A stretch of 64,000 bases of DNA from Tridacna crocea (taxonomy: Eukaryota > Mollusca > Bivalvia > Cardiida > Cardiidae): NCBI GenBank assembly GCA_943736015.1, contig OX031066.1:11412245-11476244 (forward strand), written 5' to 3'. The position numbers and the translations under genes were made by a program. Shown one piece after another: positions 11,087 through 22,300 of this stretch. The notes beneath the pieces are model-generated. The model worked only from the letters and a program-made list of their open reading frames with translations. It had not been told where the DNA came from and did no database searches. Each line of letters begins with the position of its first letter. The first letter of the stretch is position 1.

Positions 11087-11399
11087 GCTTTCAATTTCGT
11101 CAGCACTTCTGCAAGTGTACAATGATATGAAAGAAAATCATTTGGGCTAATTTGTTCGACAGATTAAAAGAATGTGCTGTGTACCAATCAGTTCTGCATG
11201 AACTTGAAATTTGATGCTGATCTGAGATGCGCATAAAACAGTGTTATAAGCGCCAATGCTGATGCTTTAGATCCCGTAGCGTTTTGCTAATACCTTTATC
11301 TTGCTAAATAAATAAAATTGAAATTTGAATTTCTACAGTAAAAAATCTATATCCAAGGAACATCAAATTTTTCAAAGTATGTATTGGGGAATAGTATCT

Positions 11400-11475
11400 C
11401 CTTATCGGACAGTGTAGAGCCAAGATCAGACTGCACGTTCTGTGCAGTCTGATCTTGATCTACACTGTCCGCAAA
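11400..11475. repeat. Palindromic element, family B
   Basis: Arms TATCGGACAGTGTAG... and ...CTACACTGTCCGCA enclose AGATCAGACTGCACG and its inverse, a hairpin of about 65 bp. The same palindrome, complete or halved, occurs at 12954-13024, 13341-13412, 13793-13868, 18716-18755, 27646-27695, 33050-33105, 49240-49285, 50665-50745 and 60250-60335. Flanking 'ggtcagagagttgcgcttagcag' is conserved to the right in several copies, so the mobile unit is larger than the hairpin. Confidence 0.8.
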
Positions 11476-11754
11476 AGGTCAGAGAGTTGCGCTTAGCAGT
11501 GTAAGGGTAAAGGAACTGTTATTCGATAGAAGGACCTTTAACGCACTATAAGTTACAGAGTGTAAGGGCATTCTTATGATATGATAAGTATCAAGAAAAG
11601 GAACTATTAAGGAACCATGTATATATCCTTCAGAGATTTCATTGAGAAAATCACAATTGGCAGGTCATACCAACGGGATGTATTGTCAATTTTCATTGTG
11701 TGAAGTCTATACATGTTTAGGATAAGATCTCTGCACGATCTGTAAGGTCATTAA

Positions 11755-11945
11755 GGCGCGAAACCCTTTGTAAATAACAACTTGTTGAGTCCTCTGAACT
11801 GCAAGAAGCTGTAAATGACAAATGTGAAACTTGAACAAATAAGCTTCAGTGATTTTATAGGGAGGAAAACATTGTGGGAACAGGAGAACATGCTAGTTAC
11901 GTGCATCTCATTCCTTTCCCACAATGCTTTAAGAGGCTCCTTTCC
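11755..11945 (-). mobile_element. Decayed TTAA MITE
   Basis: The palindrome 'gaaaacattgtgggaacagg' to 'ttcctttcccacaatgcttt' (11866-11933) is damaged in the loop. The left flank keeps 'gctgtaaatgacaaatgtg', a form of the family's 'tgcagacgacaaa' module. No clear TTAA ends. Confidence 0.6.
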
Positions 11946-11964
11946 TTAGAGTATAGGTATAAAA

Positions 11965-12050
11965 CACAAGTTGGCTTCTTTAAAAAAGAAGCCGGGAGAG
12001 GTCAGCATCAATGTTTTCAAGTAGTTTATTGGCTTCTAATGTCAATACGT
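11965..12050 (+). repeat. Short duplicated module, twin at 5735-5815
   Basis: Shares 'ttggcttctt...aagaagcc', 'gagaggtcagcatcaatg' and 'tttattggctt' with 5735-5815, again just right of a TTAA MITE. Confidence 0.75.
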
Positions 12051-12599
12051 TTTGGTACATGTAAACAAACAAGTACAAAGCCGCCTCATAATTTTGTTTT
12101 ACATGACGGTCATTTGGCCTTCTTGTCGTTTTTTCAAGTCGCATGATCTTGTTAGTTTAGTTTTAGTTTGATCTTGTTCAGCTGTCTTCTTTCTCTTTTT
12201 TTTTTAACGCAATTCTTCTCTTTTTTTCTGCTGCTTAGATTTATTTGCCTAAAGAAAAATCACGCCTATTTCCTGTTTCGGTTTTTTTATTTCGCTTTAT
12301 TTACAAAACCATGATGAAACAGACTGTGTAACAGTACAATTTCGCATGAAAAATGGATTTAGAAAGCACATGCTGTGTCAGTCTGCCTTTTAAACTCACC
12401 ACTGTAGGAGAGGTCTGGTGACCTCTCCAATCAGATTTCTCTGTAAAGACTAAATGCTCATGTAAATATCTTTATTATGTCTTTATTATGTCCTTTCTGA
12501 ATGTCCACGTGGAGGATAGGAATGAGGTGTAATCTACGTGATTGATATCTAGTAATGAGACGTTAATCTGCTAAACTAAAAAATTCAAGCTTACAGAAA

Positions 12600-12895
12600 C
12601 GAGGCCCGGTAGCACATTTTGTGGCGTAAAATGGGAATAGGGAGTCGTGGGTTGGATCCCTGGCTCGGCCAATTTCTTTCCGAGGATTGTTGACAGTCAT
12701 TGCGACAGGATTCATTCATCTCCAAACCGCTGACCTTTGTTTCGACAATGGTTATGTGGACTTGGAAAGAAAACTGAGGAGCAAGGGTACAAGAGCCTAC
12801 AGAAGGCATGGATAGGTACATTGGCGGCTGCGATATAACTGAAATTATGTTGAAAACGGCATTAAACATCATATCATCATCAATCAATCAAGTCC
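12600..12895 (+). mobile_element. tRNA-related SINE with (ATC/AATC) tail
   Basis: A promoter-like head has a box B GGTTGGATCCC at 12650-12660 after 'tcgtgg'. The body ends 'gcgatataactgaaattatg', 'ttgaaaacggcattaaac', then a tail 'atatcatcatcaatcaatca'. The same 3' end, inverted, is seen at 13887-13958, 26693-26756 and 39468-39525. The 98-residue minus-strand frame inside it is a by-product. Confidence 0.75.
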
Positions 12896-12953
12896 ATAGT
12901 AAAAGTTCAAATGTTGCTATATCAAGGTTGTTTTGGAAGAAAAAACTCGTTAT

Positions 12954-13024
12954 CGGACGGTGTAGATACAAGATCAGACTGCATGTTTAAAACACGCAGT
13001 CTGATCTTGATCTACAATGTCCGC
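12954..13024. repeat. Palindromic element, family B
   Basis: TATCGGACGGTGTAG arm, AGATCAGACTGCATG, short loop, inverse arm ending CTACAATGTCCGC. Mismatches in the arms indicate age. Confidence 0.75.
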
Positions 13025-13115
13025 AAAATATCCGTCAGGAATCGCCCTTGGCAGCGTTAGGGTAATAACTCTAATAAAACTTTCAGGCTGTAAGCAACAT
13101 CCAAATATTACTATC

Positions 13116-13316
13116 TTAAATCCATTCCCAAAAGACAAATTTTTGGACTAGACCAAATTGAAAGCATTTGCAGACGACAATTGAACTCTTGCTGAAAAAA
13201 TTCTATGATAGGGTAGAAAACATTGTGAGAAAAGGAGAAAATGCTGGTTAACAATGTTTTCAAGAGGCAACTATGTCAAACCCATAAAAACCAGGAATTG
13301 TTTGGGAAAGGGTTAA
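13116..13316 (-). mobile_element. TTAA MITE, subfamily 1, with one palindrome arm deleted
   Basis: Ends TTAAATCCATTCCC and GGGAAAGGGTTAA are present. After 'ggagaaaatgctggtt' the sequence jumps to 'aacaatgttttc', so about 24 bp of the right arm is missing. Loss of one arm breaks the hairpin. Confidence 0.8.
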
Positions 13317-13340
13317 GATTGCCTTTTTCTGGTAAACATA

Positions 13341-13412
13341 TCCTTATCGAACAGTGTACATCCAAGATCAGACTGCACGTTTGGAGCAGTCTGACCTTGA
13401 TCTACACTGTCT
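13341..13412. repeat. Palindromic element, family B
   Basis: TATCGAACAGTGTACATC arm and inverse arm ending CTACACTGTCTGG, followed by 'aaaggtcagtgaatcgctctta', the conserved right flank of the family. It lies about 25 bp from the TTAA MITE on its left. Confidence 0.75.
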
Positions 13413-13792
13413 GGAAAAGGTCAGTGAATCGCTCTTAGTAGCGTAAAGGTTATACCAATGTCTCGTTTGACGATGTTATAAACCAGGCGAAACTTGGGAT
13501 GGGTTTCGTAATATATTTGTCTTCAGGGGGCGTTCCCCATTTGGGCAACCAGTGCTAAAGAAAAATTAACGCAAAATCAACCAATTCAGAACGAAATGTG
13601 TAAATGCGATCAATCTATAAGTACGAAAATTTCGTATTTAATATTCACCACAACAAAGATTAATTTTTGGGGAAAACGTTGCAGCAGAAGTGTCCACTAG
13701 ATTTCGATATTTTTGTTGGTATAGAAAGGGCCCGCAGATATTTCCAGCGTAAAAGCTTTTTGGTCGGAACATCGCACTCCTCTCAATACACT

Positions 13793-13958
13793 TAAGATCA
13801 GACAGTGCCGATAAGAAAGAAAACTGCTTATCCTGTGCAATCTGATCTTTATTTTACTATCTGATAATCCTAGCTGAATTGATAGAATGTTTGATTGTAT
13901 GGTGTTTTACGCAGTTTTTGGCATCCGTTTAGTTATATTACGGCGACATTTCACATTA
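13793..13958 (-). repeat. Family B palindrome remnant and SINE 3' fragment
   Basis: 13793-13868 is a rearranged family B hairpin ('agatcagacagtgccgata', 'caatctgatcttta'). 13887-13958 is the inverted 3' end of the SINE type seen at 12600 ('gttatattacggcgac'). Confidence 0.6.
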
Positions 13959-13961
13959 TAT

Positions 13962-14222
13962 GGCTTGCAACATGCGAAAAGGGGCATTGGGACATTTGCG
14001 CAAAGTGTCGTTTCGGATCAGCCTGCGCAGTATGCGCAGGCTGATCCGAAACGGCACTTTCCGTTTCTATGTAATTTTCTGTTTTACACACGTCTATTGT
14101 AGGACAAAATCTAATGTAGTCGTAAAGTACCGTCTCGGATTAGACTACGCGGGCTGCCCAAGCTGATCCGAGACTACACTTTACGCAAATGTCCGAATGC
14201 CCTTTTTCGAGTGTTGCAGGCC
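13962..14222. mobile_element. 261-bp MITE with ~50-bp inverted ends and two inner hairpins
   Basis: The left end GGCTTGCAACATGCGAAAAG and the inverted right end GGCCTGCAACACTCGAAAAA continue in parallel through 'gggcattnggacatttgcg' and 'aaagtgt', giving terminal inverted repeats of about 50 bp. Inside are two separate hairpins, 'cggatcagcctgcgcag' with its inverse near 14013-14055, and 'tctcggattagactacgcg' with a decayed inverse near 14128-14180. The inner hairpins belong to palindrome family C. No coding capacity. Confidence 0.85.
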
Positions 14223-14457
14223 TTATTCGTCAATGTTCTTGGTTTTACCAGTACTAGTCTAGGACTCTGAAGTATCTTGCACAAAAACCTTCCCACAGAA
14301 CACCCAGTGTGTCCAGTGATGATCGATTGCAATTGAAACTAATCTTTGCGTTACAGAGATTGAACCTTTCTGTTTCCGAGATAATTGCGCCATCCTCTGG
14401 CAAAAGGGGGCTTAATGCATCACGGAGATACACTGTACTAAGCAAAACATCACATAA

Positions 14458-14634
14458 TTGACCCTTTACCAAATGACGAAATTTTAGACTGGTCCAACTT
14501 GAAAGCACTCGAAGACGACAAAATAAACATTAACTCAAAAACTGAAAGTTGTTTCCAGCAGGGTAGAAAACATTGTGGGACAAAAGCTCTTATTACAGGG
14601 TCTTAAAACCAGGGATTGTTTGGTAAAAAGTTAA
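14458..14634 (-). mobile_element. TTAA MITE, subfamily 1, internally deleted
   Basis: Starts TTGACCCTTTACC and ends GGTAAAAAGTTAA. The left half is complete, but the palindrome stops after 'gaaaacattgtgggacaaaa', and most of the right arm is gone. Confidence 0.75.
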
Positions 14635-14744
14635 TGATCCATAAAATATACTTTGTTCAACAACAAACTTGATCGAGAGGTAGATTAGTCCTTTGACATG
14701 CAGAAATTTGACCGATAACAAAAAGTTGCAGCCAAGGTTAGCCA

Positions 14745-14810
14745 AGGTTAGCCCGGCTATGCGAACTGCACAGGCTCACCTGGGTCGAAACATCAAGCCC
14801 CCCCCCCCAT
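14745..14810. repeat. Decayed family C palindrome and poly-C run
   Basis: 'tagcccggctatgcgaactg' and 'cacaggctcacctgggtcga' form a weak family C hairpin. A run of about 11 C follows at 14798. Confidence 0.5.
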
Positions 14811-14813
14811 ACA

Positions 14814-15025
14814 TTAACTCTTTATCAAACAATCCTTGTTTTTTTTACGACCCTGAGATAGAAGCCTTTTGAAAACATTGTGTTACCATCACTTTCTCCT
14901 TTTCCCGCAATTTTTTTCTTCCCTTCCTAAACAAAAGGTCAATTTTTCACTCACATTTATTGTTTCGTCTGAAAATTCTTTCAATTTGGACCGGTGTAAA
15001 ATTTTCTCGTGTGGTAAAGAGTTAA
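14814..15025 (+). mobile_element. TTAA MITE, subfamily 1, palindrome damaged
   Basis: TTAACTCTTTATC to GGTAAAGAGTTAA, 212 bp. The left arm of the palindrome is shortened to 'gaaaacattgtgttaccatc'. The right module 'gtttcgtctgaaaattctttc' is present. Confidence 0.8.
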
Positions 15026-15309
15026 GCCACCTTTTCACAAAATGTGGCACATTTTTTTTGTTCATGGATAGACTGTTCATGACGCCATAAATTTTGATAT
15101 CGTGTTTACCTGCACGTCAGCATCACGATTTCTTCTCTACGATAACACTATTATTACTAGATTTCTTTTCAACAAAATAGGAAGACAATTCGATCTACAA
15201 TGACACGCAAACTCAAGGATGGGATGGCAAGCTCACCAAAGTTCAACATCTTATATTATAACATGTATATAGGATTGTTTCCAATATGAGGTGATCACGT
15301 GACACTTTC

Positions 15310-16165
15310 CCCCATACAATCCTGAGTTTAACGACAGAGAAAGGTTTAGAAAACATTGTGGGTCAAGGAGACAATGCTGTTAATCAGCATTTTCTCCTTT
15401 TGCCACAGTTTTCTACCTTTCTGAGCCAAAATTAAACCATTTGAGCCATATTGAATTTGTCGTCTGCGGCTGCTTTCAGTTTAACCGTTTACCAGACGAC
15501 AAAAAATTCAGACTGGTAAAAACTCAAAGCATTGGTAGGTGTAGCTGAAATGGTTGGAGTTGTTCTGGAGGTATTTACCTCATTACCAAACGACAAAAAT
15601 TTAGATTGTTCCAAATTGAAAGCATTTGCAGACGATGAAATAAAAGTGAATGAAAAAAATGAAATTTGTTTTGTGAAGGGTAGAAAACATTGTGGGAAAA
15701 GGAAAAAATGCTGGTTACCAGCATTTTCTCCTTTTCACACAATTTTTTCTAAAGGCTTCTTTCATAAAGTCGTCAAAAGTAGGGATTGTGTGGTAATGGG
15801 TTAAAAAAAACATTGTGGGAAAGGAGAAAATGCTGGTTACCAGCATTTTCTCCTTTTTTTTTTAAGTGTTTTCTAAAAACGTTATTTCTCCGGGTCGTTA
15901 AAATTCGGGACTGTGTGGTTAAAGGCTAAAGAAAAACTGAAAATCTAACGTTTTGTAAAGAGTTCAGCAGCCCTGTGTTTTTAACATTCAGCATCCACAG
16001 GAAGAGACCTTTTGTTGGAACAGCGGAAAAATTAATCCGTATTACCAGCATTTCACCTTTTTCCGCATTCATTTTTTTTTCTTATCTTTCTACCTCAAGC
16101 CGCATGAAATAGTCTGCAAATGAAAAAGTATCGACGAGACTTAAACTTTTCGCTAGGTAAAGAGT
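15310..16165. mobile_element. Cluster of about four TTAA MITE copies
   Basis: Four palindromes in tandem: around 15350-15415 (left part of a plus copy ending near 15505), around 15680-15750 (a near-complete minus copy, about 15577-15804, 'attaccaaacgac' to 'ggtaatgggttaa'), around 15808-15872 (a copy starting with the previous copy's right end and lacking its own left half), and a decayed one around 16010-16080 ending 'ggtaaagagtaa'. The copies share ends, as expected when elements insert into each other at TTAA and then decay. Confidence 0.75.
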
Positions 16166-16184
16166 AATTTAACGTGTTCATGCA

Positions 16185-16698
16185 TAAATTTAAAGCGTTG
16201 AGAACGCTGAAGTGGTATTTGTCAAGAAATGTTGAGTGAAATAAATAATTTAAAAGAAAAAGAGAAATGTTATTCAAATATTGGCTTGAAAGTCCACCAA
16301 CTAAGCAAATGAATACCTCTTTGGTTAAAGGGAGAGTAGTCATGACAAAGTTCGGATCAGTTTGTAATGGTGGTCTCCCTTCGATCATTAGAACGAGTCA
16401 GGAGTAACGTCCCTTGACCGTACGATGCATGCTGGATAGAGAGAGAAACTGTGTGATGATAGAATAAAATTAAGCTTTTTCCTGAAAAACTAGTATTTTA
16501 AAATGTGTTTGGTCGTTAACATTTAATTCCCAGCATTACAATCAATTATTTCGATCTATAAATATTCATGTCCAATCAAATAGAGTAGCGCGCAATCATG
16601 GGGTGAACAAGCCATGAGACGAGCTGGTTTGGGAACAAAAAAGTCCAGGACCAGTAATCGGGTGACAAACTTTGGATTATTGCGCCAATAGAAGCCTA
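16185..16698 (-). repeat. Dispersed repeat E, copy 2
   Basis: Reverse complement relation to 1-400. 'aacgctgaagtggtatttgtc' and 'tcaaatattggctt' pair with 240-385, and 'gatctataaatattcatg' to 'attgcgccaatag' pair with 1-190. A segment of about 170 bp near 16335-16505 has no counterpart in copy 1. The 97-residue minus-strand frame over its left part is not conserved in copy 1. Confidence 0.7.
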
Positions 16699-18044
16699 TG
16701 AGCGAGTAAGACTATTTTCAATCAGAAAGTAGTATTTCCACGACCGATGGCCTCACCCAGTGTATTCTGACATGCCATTTCCGGTACCAAAACCGAGTGC
16801 TACCGAAACAATCATTTGTTGGAGAAAAATTGAGTTTAATTTTTTTTTCTTCGGCTTTGCACAAAATATCATACATGGTCTTCAAAATTCAATATTGAAC
16901 TCAAAATGGTATTGTCTTTGACTGACTTACCATGTGGAAAAGCCCTCAGGCAAGCTAAAATTTTACAACAAGCAAACTATAGCCAAACTGCCCAGACTAA
17001 ACTGACTCGATACTCTGTGCAAATGCAATAAAAGTCTATAGCTCATGTACTTTGATTGTTTACTATCCACGGGGTAACAAGAATTATCTTAAATAAATAG
17101 ACGACGTAAGATGCAATGGGATATGAATATTTAAATCTGTTTGTATAGTCTAATATGAAGAGAAATGAGTCTCTTTTGAATTGTTTTACATTTGGTTGAA
17201 AGTAGAACTATAAATAACATTTAAGAATTTGGAAGCACGTTTTTATAGAAAAAAAAATGAACTACCTTTCAAACATTGACGATTAGGCGTTATCAGTAGG
17301 CAGTGTTTTTTCAACCCCTCAGTGCTTGACCACAGCCACCTACTCTTTCTAGGAGTAATTTAGTATGCACCCAGTTTCTTAGCTACCGACGCAATAAAAT
17401 CGATTGTTCCCCTAGGAGGCAGTTATTCACTTTGCGAATTTAATCCACAAATTCAAGACTTAACACCTTTTTTTTTTCCATTGTAACGAAAAACGAAATG
17501 AATTTTCGTGTACGACAACAGAGATGTAGCCTGTCGTTGCAGTTCGTGTTTTGTTTTAACGCGAAGAAAAACGGGTACCAAATCTCTTACCCTAGACACA
17601 ACAGAACACTCGCCAATACTCATTGCTATTAGTTTATTAATATTATGTCGATTATGAATGTTTTGCCCAATTTTAATACCTGCATGGCCAATAAGTACAA
17701 CTGTACACAGGAAAATGTGGTCATTACGCGATTTCTTAGTCATGAACACTTTTATCCAATATCGGTAAACTCCTACTATGATCATCATTTCTTTGAGTAG
17801 TTTACATATATTTGGCCAATCACAAAACGAGTAACAATTAATTTCTTCCTAGTACTTACAGTAGGTCAAAAGTTATTTGATCCTAACCTGCGACGCTCTT
17901 TTTATTTACTGTGAGGGTCCCTGGCCCAGTATTTGTAGGCTCATAAATAATAAGTTGTCGCTGTCACAATTTGAAATATTGAAAGCGACATGAAAAAGCA
18001 TTCACATAAAGAATATCGCCTGCTACAATTTTTTTCTCTTTCAG
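16699..18044. other. Non-coding stretch, nothing recognised
   Basis: No repeats shared with the rest of the window and no exon-like frame with splice sites. It lies directly upstream of the possible exon at 18045. Confidence 0.45.
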
Positions 18045-18170
18045 GAGACGAGCTAACTGTTATTGATATCCTTGGCATAATGGACAGTTTAAATCAAGAA
18101 GCCAGAGGGAGGAAGCGCAGTCTGACCTCAGATCTACTCTGGCGTTTACTAGTAATGGCAGAATATTCCG
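18045..18170 (+). CDS. Possible internal coding exon, unknown protein
   Basis: A strong 3' splice site (tttttttctctttcag, ending at 18044) precedes an open frame of 126 nt that ends at a GT donor (CCG|GTACAA). Both boundaries are phase 1, so the exon is symmetric. It encodes 42 residues, approximately DELTVIDILGIMDSLNQEAR followed by a basic patch and LTSDLLWRLLVMAEYS, with two likely helices. I do not recognise the family. No partner exon was found: the next candidate (near 18299, acceptor 'tttag') meets a stop in the required frame. It could be an isolated exon of a plus-strand gene, a pseudo-exon or chance. The pyrimidine tract, symmetric phase and amphipathic peptide favour a real exon, but only modestly. 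Confidence 0.4.
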
Positions 18171-18554
18171 GTACAAAATTCGTATGTGCAGCCACACTAC
18201 CTTAACGGTTAATCTTGACATGTTTATTGAAACTGAAGCAATCCATGTCATCTGTAGAACTATCTCAAAAATACAATTATTCTTGTGATGTAATTTAGAC
18301 GGACCTGCAGCACGCACAGCTGATTGAAGGTAGGACTATCTTTGCCTGTTGAAGCGAATACTGTTTCCTCTGTGTAATCCAAAGGAAAGCAATGGAGGAC
18401 TGCATGCATGAATTTGGACGGGACTTTACACGATCCCTCTGGCATAAAATTATTTGATGACGGTGACAGAGAATAATCATCAGACAATAAACTCAAGCAT
18501 TCCCAGAGTTTTAGCTAAGGGAAGCAAGTTATGCATCTAGCTTGTAATATTTTA

Positions 18555-18760
18555 TTATATATTGTTTCAAGCTGTAGTTACGAGGTTTTTTTGAAGTAAA
18601 CCGACGATTTGTTTTTCGGCGTAGTTGAATGGACCTTTTTTCGTACTGGTAGCAAAGAAAAGAAATGAAACTTTCAAGCCGATAGGAAAAACTCAAATTT
18701 TCAAATTTCAAAGGTATCTTGTTATCTTGATCTACAATGTCCGCCAAAGGTCTGAGATTC
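18555..18760. repeat. Half of the 59-kb foldback unit and a family B half palindrome
   Basis: 'caagctgtagttacgaggtt' followed by 'gaagtaaaccgacgatttg' (18565-18612) equals the right arm of the foldback at 59309-59400. 'atcttgatctacaatgtccg' at 18725-18745 is the right half of a family B palindrome. Confidence 0.65.
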
Positions 18761-19188
18761 GACAATCTCAATTAAACGTGTAGATGGGCGACGCCAGATT
18801 TAAAATGTCACTAACCTTTATATGCTATGAATAGTGTGATTTGATATCGACAAGTAAAAATACAAAAGAAATGATGGCGTAATTTTGATAAAAAATATTT
18901 CAAATTTTCTCAAAGGTTCTGAGGTCAGCAACCAAATTGCTTCATGAGTAATTGATAAGAACGAGGAAACGCCAGCGACGTAATCCAGGGTCGACTACAG
19001 AATGAATCGAAACTGGGTCACCGAGGATAGTCAGGTGGCTGGAGACACAAACTTGTTCACGGCTGAGACAAATCGTTTCCGGCTCGGAGCGATATGATTC
19101 TCTATATACCCGTGAACATATTTCCAAAGTCTCTTATACACGAAGTCGATTTTATAGGGCTCAAATTTGCCCCGGGCAGCTAAAGATG

Positions 19189-19365
19189 CATTATCTTCCC
19201 TTAGATGGCATTCTACAAATACACATTTAACTAATTTGGCCATTCCGGATACAGAAGTGGAGTAATTTTTTAAAACAACAACCGTTACTTTGAATTTCGA
19301 ATAAAATAAACTTTTACTCAATAAAACGCTATCTGGTACATTTCATTCAGCTATGATCGGCTAGC
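19189..19365 (+). mobile_element. 351-bp element D, copy 3, left part
   Basis: Matches the first 170 or so bases of the intact D copy at 7921: 'cattatcttcccttagatgg', 'attctacaaatacacat', 'tttgaatttcgaataaaat' and 'cattcagctatgatc'. The match stops at 19365, where long element F begins. The right end of D resumes at about 23325. A degenerate 10-bp duplication, GCTAAAGATG before and GCTTGAGATT after the split copy, is consistent with one D element. Confidence 0.8.
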
Positions 19366-22300
19366 ATGTAACCTATGCACCGACCATTCATTAAAACAGC
19401 CCCCAACATGCTTGGATAATAGGCTAATAGTGTTGACTCAAACCCTACCTTTCTAGTCCAGTCAAAATAATGAAAAAAAGGGCTTAACCCAAAAGTAATT
19501 GCAACATAAGCCATTCTTTGATTTTTATGAGGGGTTACCCTCCCTAAACAATATATAAAAAGTAGGACGAAATCGGAAGATATGAAATTTGATTTTTTCG
19601 CGGGTTTTGTTTCCAGCCGCAACTTTGGGTACAAATAGTAGCTTATGTGTAAATTTTACATTATTCGAACTGTTTTGAGCTTTCTATATTGCATGTAGCA
19701 TTTCCTGATAACGCTGGTGTTGAATTATATAGTTATTTGAAATTATTTCTTCTTTCTGGTTTTTTACTTAAAATAATGATAGAGCCAATATCAACTTACC
19801 CCACCCACTACTTTTTGTATTAGATTGTCAGTGTCAATTTTTTGGGGGGAAGTGAACTGCTATGTGCATGATCATTCCCTTTATGATGATAATTGCTTAT
19901 CAAAAGCCTACACACATTCTTTCAATGGCTGCCATTTGATAAAGTCTGGCACGATGTCTTGTGATGGAATCGTGAATGCCGAATCTGGGTCTTATCATAG
20001 ATTTTGTGAAACAACAAAATCGTAAATGAATAAACTTGAATGTTTGGTTGAATGACTTTTTATGCAACAATCAGCTTGGTTTCAGTCATGCCACTGTGGC
20101 ATTTCACATATTGGTGTATTTCTTTGGTTTCACCATTAATTGGCTTGCGATCTGAAGTGTCCTGCCAAACAACACTCTCACTAAAAACGTAGAAATAAAC
20201 TTGAATCATTGTGTTTTAAGTTTAGAAAACTGTGTTAGGATGTTTTTGACAAGATGCAAGTAATAATTCAACCTATGATAATCAAAAAATTTACAACATC
20301 TTTTTGGTCATATACTTACCCTATTGCTTTTTCTATAAATAAGCAACCCTTGAACCACCATTTTAATAAAAGATAACATACCGCTATTAACTGCAGGGGC
20401 ATATTAAATCAATTAAAGGTTAAACACAAGTGCTCCCATTGATGTATTCAAGCAAAGCTGTCATATGAACCAATGATTGTAAATCTAATAACTTGGATTT
20501 GTAACCCACACATACAAAGTTCCATCTTTAAGGTTTCGTTATTCAACCATATAATATTCTTTTTCTTATCTCATTTTGAATTCCAGCAACAATTTCAACA
20601 AATCCAATTCGTTGCCATTTTAAGTTACGAAAAAGCCACGAAACTAGTTTTGTGATTGGTGTCTGTTAAACTTAAGCAAATGATATTCGCATGCACGTGT
20701 TCAAAAGCGATAAGCAAGGGTTGTCCAAAATGTCCTCTTGATAAAAAACGCCAGCAGGTCTTTTATGATAACTGAATGAAATCGGGCATTTTTTGAAAAT
20801 AATATTAAGGTTCTACCGCATCTTTTGAATTTAGGTGTGCACTATGGTAAAATGTTTCCTAGCCAACACATGCCTCGGACGTATCTTATATATAGAAAAG
20901 ACTAATTGATAAGTTACAAACCATGCAATGAATGCTAAAGTACATCTGTATAAAAGCTGACGTTATGAAAGCAGAGTGTCTACAGAGGTACGACAGTATC
21001 TGCAACAGTGTTACCAAGGAGAAACTTAAAGCTCTAATAATTTCAGACAGAGACATCATGCAACCAGCCAAATCTAGTTCTTTGATGGTGAAGTAGGATA
21101 GATTTCAGTGAACTATGGACTCGGACAGGTTGGAGTTTGATCCAGTATTATTTCTTAGCGTGTTTACAAATAAAAGAATCGTTGGATAACCAAGTTTGGA
21201 AACAAGCACTTTAGAATGCTATGTGGTATTGGGATGGGTGACCTTCTTACAATCGAATACGTCCGCGTGGTGAATATGTTAGTTGATCTCCGTGCGTGAA
21301 CCAGGAGGTAACTGCACTGAGACCATCTAGGTTATTTCAGTCTATCAGTAGTTTTATATCGACTTCTAGTGATAAAATTGCCAGCAAGGAAGGACAAGGT
21401 AAAGCCAATGGCAAGACTGCAGTAAGAATATAATTTGCCAGGAAGCGCAGATTCTTGGCCAGTTTAAATCAGGCGCCAACCTTTCAAGAACCTCAAGAAT
21501 CTTATCCAGTTTCAGGTGAAGTTATGACTTGGAACCTACTCATGACTCCCACATTAGAGCAAGGCTTTCACTTAAACAGAGCTTTCTTCGTGAGCGTCCA
21601 GCTTTGCCAATGTAAACTGCTTTGACAACAAGTATTTTTCTTCTTTGCTGAAGAAACGCTCCGCACAGCCTCCATTTCAAAAGAATGTTTCTTCTGATTA
21701 TAATGCAAACAAAATCCCGACAATAGAGAATTTAGAATCTCAACCTTCTTTAGTTACATGTAAGCGGGGCGGCTCCAGTCAGACGAGACTTCTACTGCCT
21801 GCTGCCTACACAGAAATCGTCCGATACCCTGACAATAAGTAAAAGGCAGTGCCTATTTGAAAAGATGCCCGGATGACGTGAGTTTTGCTGTTGTTGTTGC
21901 CGTTAACTGTTAAGTTGTACCTTAACCTCCAACAAACTCTGTCTACTGACAAAATTTTCAGCTGTTCTTGTTCATTTGCAAATACCACTGGGCTGGTGCA
22001 ATCCCATCCTGCCCCGATTCCGGATAAAAGCATATTTCTACAAGTTTTTTTTTATCATACAATGCTAAAATATAAAAAGATTTATATATTATTTTGATGA
22101 TAATTTATATGCAACATTAATGGAAATATCCCCAGTGTATCTCTGTGGAACTCTGTACTTAATATCTGTAAAGAGTAAGACAGTATCTGCTAACGTATCC
22201 ATTTGTAGGAAGAATACTTAAAGAGGTATCTTGCGGTAATGTCTTACACGGATACGTAGCTACTAGTTTTCATGCTAATTTGAAAATGCAAGTTGGAATG

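Noticed and set aside
18299..18329. Small exon candidate after 18045-18170 (acceptor 'aatttag', donor AAG|GTAGGA)
   Set aside because: Joined in phase to the upstream candidate it meets a stop codon. The acceptor tract is weak.
21205..21260. GGGATGGGTGACC-like string resembling the internal control region of 5S rRNA genes, present in both F copies
   Set aside because: Only about 12 bases match; the rest of the 5S sequence is absent on both sides. Chance, or at most a very old fragment.
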